Shown: in pieces, positions 5,930-8,142 of the stretch | Layout: every line of letters starts with the position of its first letter | How positions within the stretch are numbered: the stretch's first letter is position 1 | Source: Deltaproteobacteria bacterium | GTDB lineage: Bacteria; Desulfobacterota_B; Binatia; UBA9968 | DNA: 8,142 nucleotides | Assembly (NCBI GenBank): GCA_030620935.1 | Contig: JAUXIP010000076.1 | Location: forward strand, 1-8,142 | Direction of reading: 5' to 3' | Notes under the pieces: generated by a model | The model's input: only the letters and a program-made list of their open reading frames with translations | Databases searched by the model: none | What the model was told of the DNA's origin: nothing | Translations under genes and position numbers: made by a program

Positions 5930-7461
5930 TACTGATCCTTGACTTCGGCTCTCAATACACCCAGCTTATCGCCAGGCGCATCCGTGAGGCCAATGTTTAC
6001 TGTGAAATCCACCCGTTCCACCTCGCCCTGGAAAAAATCCGAGAACTCGAGCCTAAAGGAATTATTCTTTCCGGCGGTCCCGCCAGTATCTATCAGGCAA
6101 ACGCCCCGAAGATAGAAAAAAACATCTTTGATCTCCACGTCCCTTTCCTGGGCATCTGCTACGGGATGGGCATGATCAACCACGCGGCAGGCGGTGAGGT
6201 AGCAAAGGCCGACGAGCGCGAGTACGGACCCGCAGATCTGTCTGTGGATGACGATAGGGATCTCTTTCACGGTCTCGCGCATCATCACCAGCCCCTACGG
6301 GTATGGATGAGCCACGGAGATCGCATGATCTCCCTGCCCAAGGATTGGCGCATCTTGGCCCACAGCCCCCATTCGCCGATTGCCGCATTCGCTGATCCCC
6401 AGCGGCGACTCTTTGGCGTCCAGTTCCATCCCGAAGTCGCCCACACTCCGCGCGGAAAAGAGATCGTGGATAATTTTTTATTCCGCATCTGCAGCTGCGA
6501 GCCCACCTGGACGATGGGCCGCTTCATTGAGACATCGGTGGCGAAGATCCGCAGCCAGGTGGGAACCGAGCGCGTTCTCTGTGCCTTGAGCGGTGGGGTA
6601 GATTCTTCGGTCGTAGCGACTTTGGTCCACAACGCCATCGGCGAGCGCCTGGCCTGCATGTTTGTCGATAACGGGCTATTACGCCGCGGAGAAGCAGACC
6701 GTGTCTGCCAATTGTTCGCCGAACGCTTCGGCAAGAGTTTCCGCCATGCAAACGCCGGCGAGCGGTTTCTCTCCGCGCTTAAAGGGGTTAACGATCCCGA
6801 GGTGAAGAGAAAAACGATCGGCCGCCTCTTTATCGAGGTGTTTGAAGAAGAAGCCCAAAAACTCGGTGAGATCTCCTTTCTGGCACAGGGAACTTTGTAT
6901 CCGGATGTGATCGAATCGGTTTCATCGGTCGGACCTTCCGCCACCATCAAGACTCACCACAACGTCGGCGGTCTCCCTTCCAAAATGAAATTTCAATTGA
7001 TCGAGCCCTTGCGCGAGCTTTTTAAAGACGAGGTGCGAAGATTGGGCTTTAAGCTCGGGTTGCCGGCAGGATTGATCCAGCGCCAACCCTTCCCCGGACC
7101 GGGCTTGGCGGTCCGGATCTTAGGCGAGGTGACCGAGCCGAGGCTGAAAATTGTCCGCGAGGCCGATGCCATCGTATTGGAAGAGATGAAAGCCGCGGGA
7201 TTTTACACCAAGGTTTGGCAGTCTTTTGCGGTATTGCTTCCGATCCAGACCGTCGGAGTCATGGGAGACGAGCGAAGCTATGAAAATGTTATCGCGCTGC
7301 GCGTCGTGGACAGCCAGGACGGCATGACCGCTGACTGGGTCCCCCTTCCAACTGAACTTCTAAGCAAGATCTCCAACCGCATCAGCAACGAAGTGCGCGG
7401 CGTCAATCGGGTCGTCTACGATATCTCCTCCAAACCACCGGCCACGATTGAGTGGGAATAA
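5926..7461 (+). CDS. guaA: Glutamine-hydrolysing GMP synthase
   Basis: GuaA converts XMP, ATP and glutamine to GMP, completing the pathway begun by GuaB. The 511 residues match the family. The N-terminal class I glutamine amidotransferase domain (about 1-190) has nucleophile Cys78 in GICYGMG and His168/Glu170 in FHPEV. The ATP pyrophosphatase domain has the PP-loop LSGGVDSS (221-228) and the usual FVDNGLLR segment. The C-terminal dimerisation domain has [17 protein letters not shown] and ends [13 protein letters not shown]. One oddity is that the amidotransferase motif GxCxGxQ has Gly84... specifically, the residue four positions after Cys78 (position 82, normally Gln) is Gly. The catalytic triad itself is intact. 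The ATG overlaps the guaB stop by four bases and lacks a clear Shine-Dalgarno of its own, so translation probably relies on ribosomes finishing guaB. Confidence 0.97.
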   Translation: MILILDFGSQYTQLIARRIREANVYCEIHPFHLALEKIRELEPKGIILSGGPASIYQANAPKIEKNIFDLHVPFLGICYGMGMINHAAGGEVAKADEREYGPADLSVDDDRDLFHGLAHHHQPLRVWMSHGDRMISLPKDWRILAHSPHSPIAAFADPQRRLFGVQFHPEVAHTPRGKEIVDNFLFRICSCEPTWTMGRFIETSVAKIRSQVGTERVLCALSGGVDSSVVATLVHNAIGERLACMFVDNGLLRRGEADRVCQLFAERFGKSFRHANAGERFLSALKGVNDPEVKRKTIGRLFIEVFEEEAQKLGEISFLAQGTLYPDVIESVSSVGPSATIKTHHNVGGLPSKMKFQLIEPLRELFKDEVRRLGFKLGLPAGLIQRQPFPGPGLAVRILGEVTEPRLKIVREADAIVLEEMKAAGFYTKVWQSFAVLLPIQTVGVMGDERSYENVIALRVVDSQDGMTADWVPLPTELLSKISNRISNEVRGVNRVVYDISSKPPATIEWE

Positions 7462-7489
7462 AGGATTTATCCGCCTACGCAGAAAACCG

Positions 7490-7503
7490 CGGGCGTGAGC
7501 CCG
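7490..7503 (-). terminator. Weak terminator candidate after vapC
   Basis: In the 49-bp gap between the convergent guaA and vapC genes, CGGGC-GTGA-GCCCG forms a perfect 5-bp stem with a four-base loop. On the minus strand it is followed, after three bases, by TTTT. This suits transcription arriving from vapC, but the T-run is short. On the plus strand there is no T-run, so no clear guaA terminator is seen. Confidence 0.3.
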
Positions 7504-7510
7504 AGAAGCT

Positions 7511-7927
7511 TCATTCTACTGGTAAAACAGATATACGAAGTTCACGCGCAAGCAGATCAAAGTCTCTCTGGTCGGCAGTGACTACGGTCGCCCCCTGCCG
7601 CCGCGCCGTTAAGGCTATCAATGCGTCGTTCTGGAAATCCCTCCGCTTGCTCGTGTCCCACCGCTCTTGGTCTCCTATCTTGCGGACCAGTTTCCCCGCT
7701 TCCCACCAATCAGAGCCAGTGGGCTCCCAACAGATTCGCGCCAGCTTGTAGAGCATCAGGACCACCCGCTCTGCATCCCGAGTCCGCGCTCCACGGCGCA
7801 GCTCCGAAAGAACCACGGCGGAATGTCTTATGATGTAGGCATGCCTGAGCTTTTCAAGAAACTCTTGGTAAAGCCCTTTTTCCCAGTGGTCGATATAGAC
7901 ATTGCTATCGAGAATCGCCAAATGCAT
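7511..7927 (-). CDS. vapC: PIN-domain ribonuclease toxin, VapC type
   Basis: The 138-residue length is typical of VapC toxins, which are Mg2+-dependent RNases that block translation by cutting specific RNAs (often initiator tRNA or rRNA). The PIN-domain acidic residues are all visible: Asp7 in LDSNVYID, Glu42 in LSELRRG, Asp101 in NDALIALTA, and Asp119 in TADQRDF. A complete active site suggests a functional toxin. Its start lies 28 bases after the stop of the probable antitoxin gene upstream, the usual antitoxin-toxin order. The pair would be transcribed toward guaA. Which RNA it cuts cannot be told from this sequence. Confidence 0.9.
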   Translation of the reverse strand: MHLAILDSNVYIDHWEKGLYQEFLEKLRHAYIIRHSAVVLSELRRGARTRDAERVVLMLYKLARICWEPTGSDWWEAGKLVRKIGDQERWDTSKRRDFQNDALIALTARRQGATVVTADQRDFDLLARELRISVLPVE

Positions 7928-7955
7928 ATTCGTCAGGCCAGTGAGCTGCGAGCCT

Positions 7956-8142
7956 TTATGGGGTCTCTAGGCTTTCTGGTTTGAGGCTCTGGCGGCTCTT
8001 CTTCATGAACTCCCAAAACTCCTCCATCTCTGCAACCCTTTCGACGGAAAGCCGGACGACTTCAGCATCGGTCTTCGCTCTTAGCGCCTTCTTGGCTTGC
8101 CGGAGTTTGCCTTCATCGACAAAGAAAGATTTCCGCTTCAGC
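7956..8142 (-). CDS. vapB: Probable VapB-type antitoxin (partial, N-terminus beyond the window)
   Basis: The minus strand is open from the right edge to TAA at 7956-7958, giving at least 61 residues. The visible part begins KRKSFFVDEGKL, goes on with a Lys/Ala/Arg-rich helix and then a KTDAEVVRLSVERV segment. This strand-helix-helix layout and the KTDxEVVRL motif resemble ribbon-helix-helix VapB antitoxins of the DUF2191-like group, which bind DNA through the strand and neutralise the PIN toxin with the C-terminal tail. The visible tail is rich in Ser, Lys and Glu. Its position just upstream of vapC supports the call. Only a few N-terminal residues are likely to be missing. Confidence 0.75.
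   Translation of the reverse strand, partial: LKRKSFFVDEGKLRQAKKALRAKTDAEVVRLSVERVAEMEEFWEFMKKSRQSLKPESLETP

Noticed and set aside
1..8142. CRISPR array, rRNA or tRNA genes, and transposase or integrase genes
   Set aside because: I looked on both strands and found no regularly spaced repeats, RNA-gene signatures or recombinase motifs.

Overview
The window looks like chromosomal DNA from a diderm (Gram-negative-type) bacterium of moderately high GC content. It carries a lipoprotein with a lipobox, a ComM/YifB-family ATPase and an overlapping guaB-guaA pair. The protein sequences would fit a lineage such as Nitrospirota, NC10 or Desulfobacterota, but nothing here fixes the phylum and that placement is only a guess.

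Layout. The left half reads on the minus strand. From right to left it holds a complete comM/yifB gene (4199 to 2673), a gap of about 0.4 kb with a promoter candidate, a two-gene unit of unknown function (246 and 84 codons, 2277 to 1268), a G-rich intergenic stretch, and a predicted lipoprotein gene (1043 to 102). The right half starts from the divergent intergenic region 4200-4462 and reads on the plus strand: guaB (4463-5929) and guaA (5926-7461), which together convert IMP to XMP to GMP. A minus-strand VapC-type PIN toxin (7927 to 7511) faces guaA tail to tail. Its probable antitoxin lies just upstream and runs off the right edge.

Most unusual content. (1) Both unknown proteins carry the same Cys-His tetrapeptide repeat, (His-Cys-x-x)n, near their C-termini. 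In the 84-residue protein it is encoded by a 12-bp tandem DNA repeat. (2) The last ~30 codons of comM occur twice: once at the end of the intact gene, and once as a diverged copy split by the lipoprotein module into two pieces (42-97 and 1111-1158). A 13-bp core, gagat(g/a)tg(g/a)gcag, lies at all three junctions (85-97, 1111-1123, 2716-2728). The Cys-His unit and the lipoprotein gene therefore look like two successive insertions at the 3' end of comM, although no integrase or transposase is visible.

Regulation. The guaB leader has a sigma70-type promoter candidate, an 11-bp tandem repeat, a terminator-like hairpin with seven T's, and a second hairpin that buries the guaB ribosome binding site. 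This suggests control of guanine nucleotide synthesis by attenuation or translation. GuaA has Gly in place of the usual Gln in its GxCxGxQ nucleophile-elbow motif.
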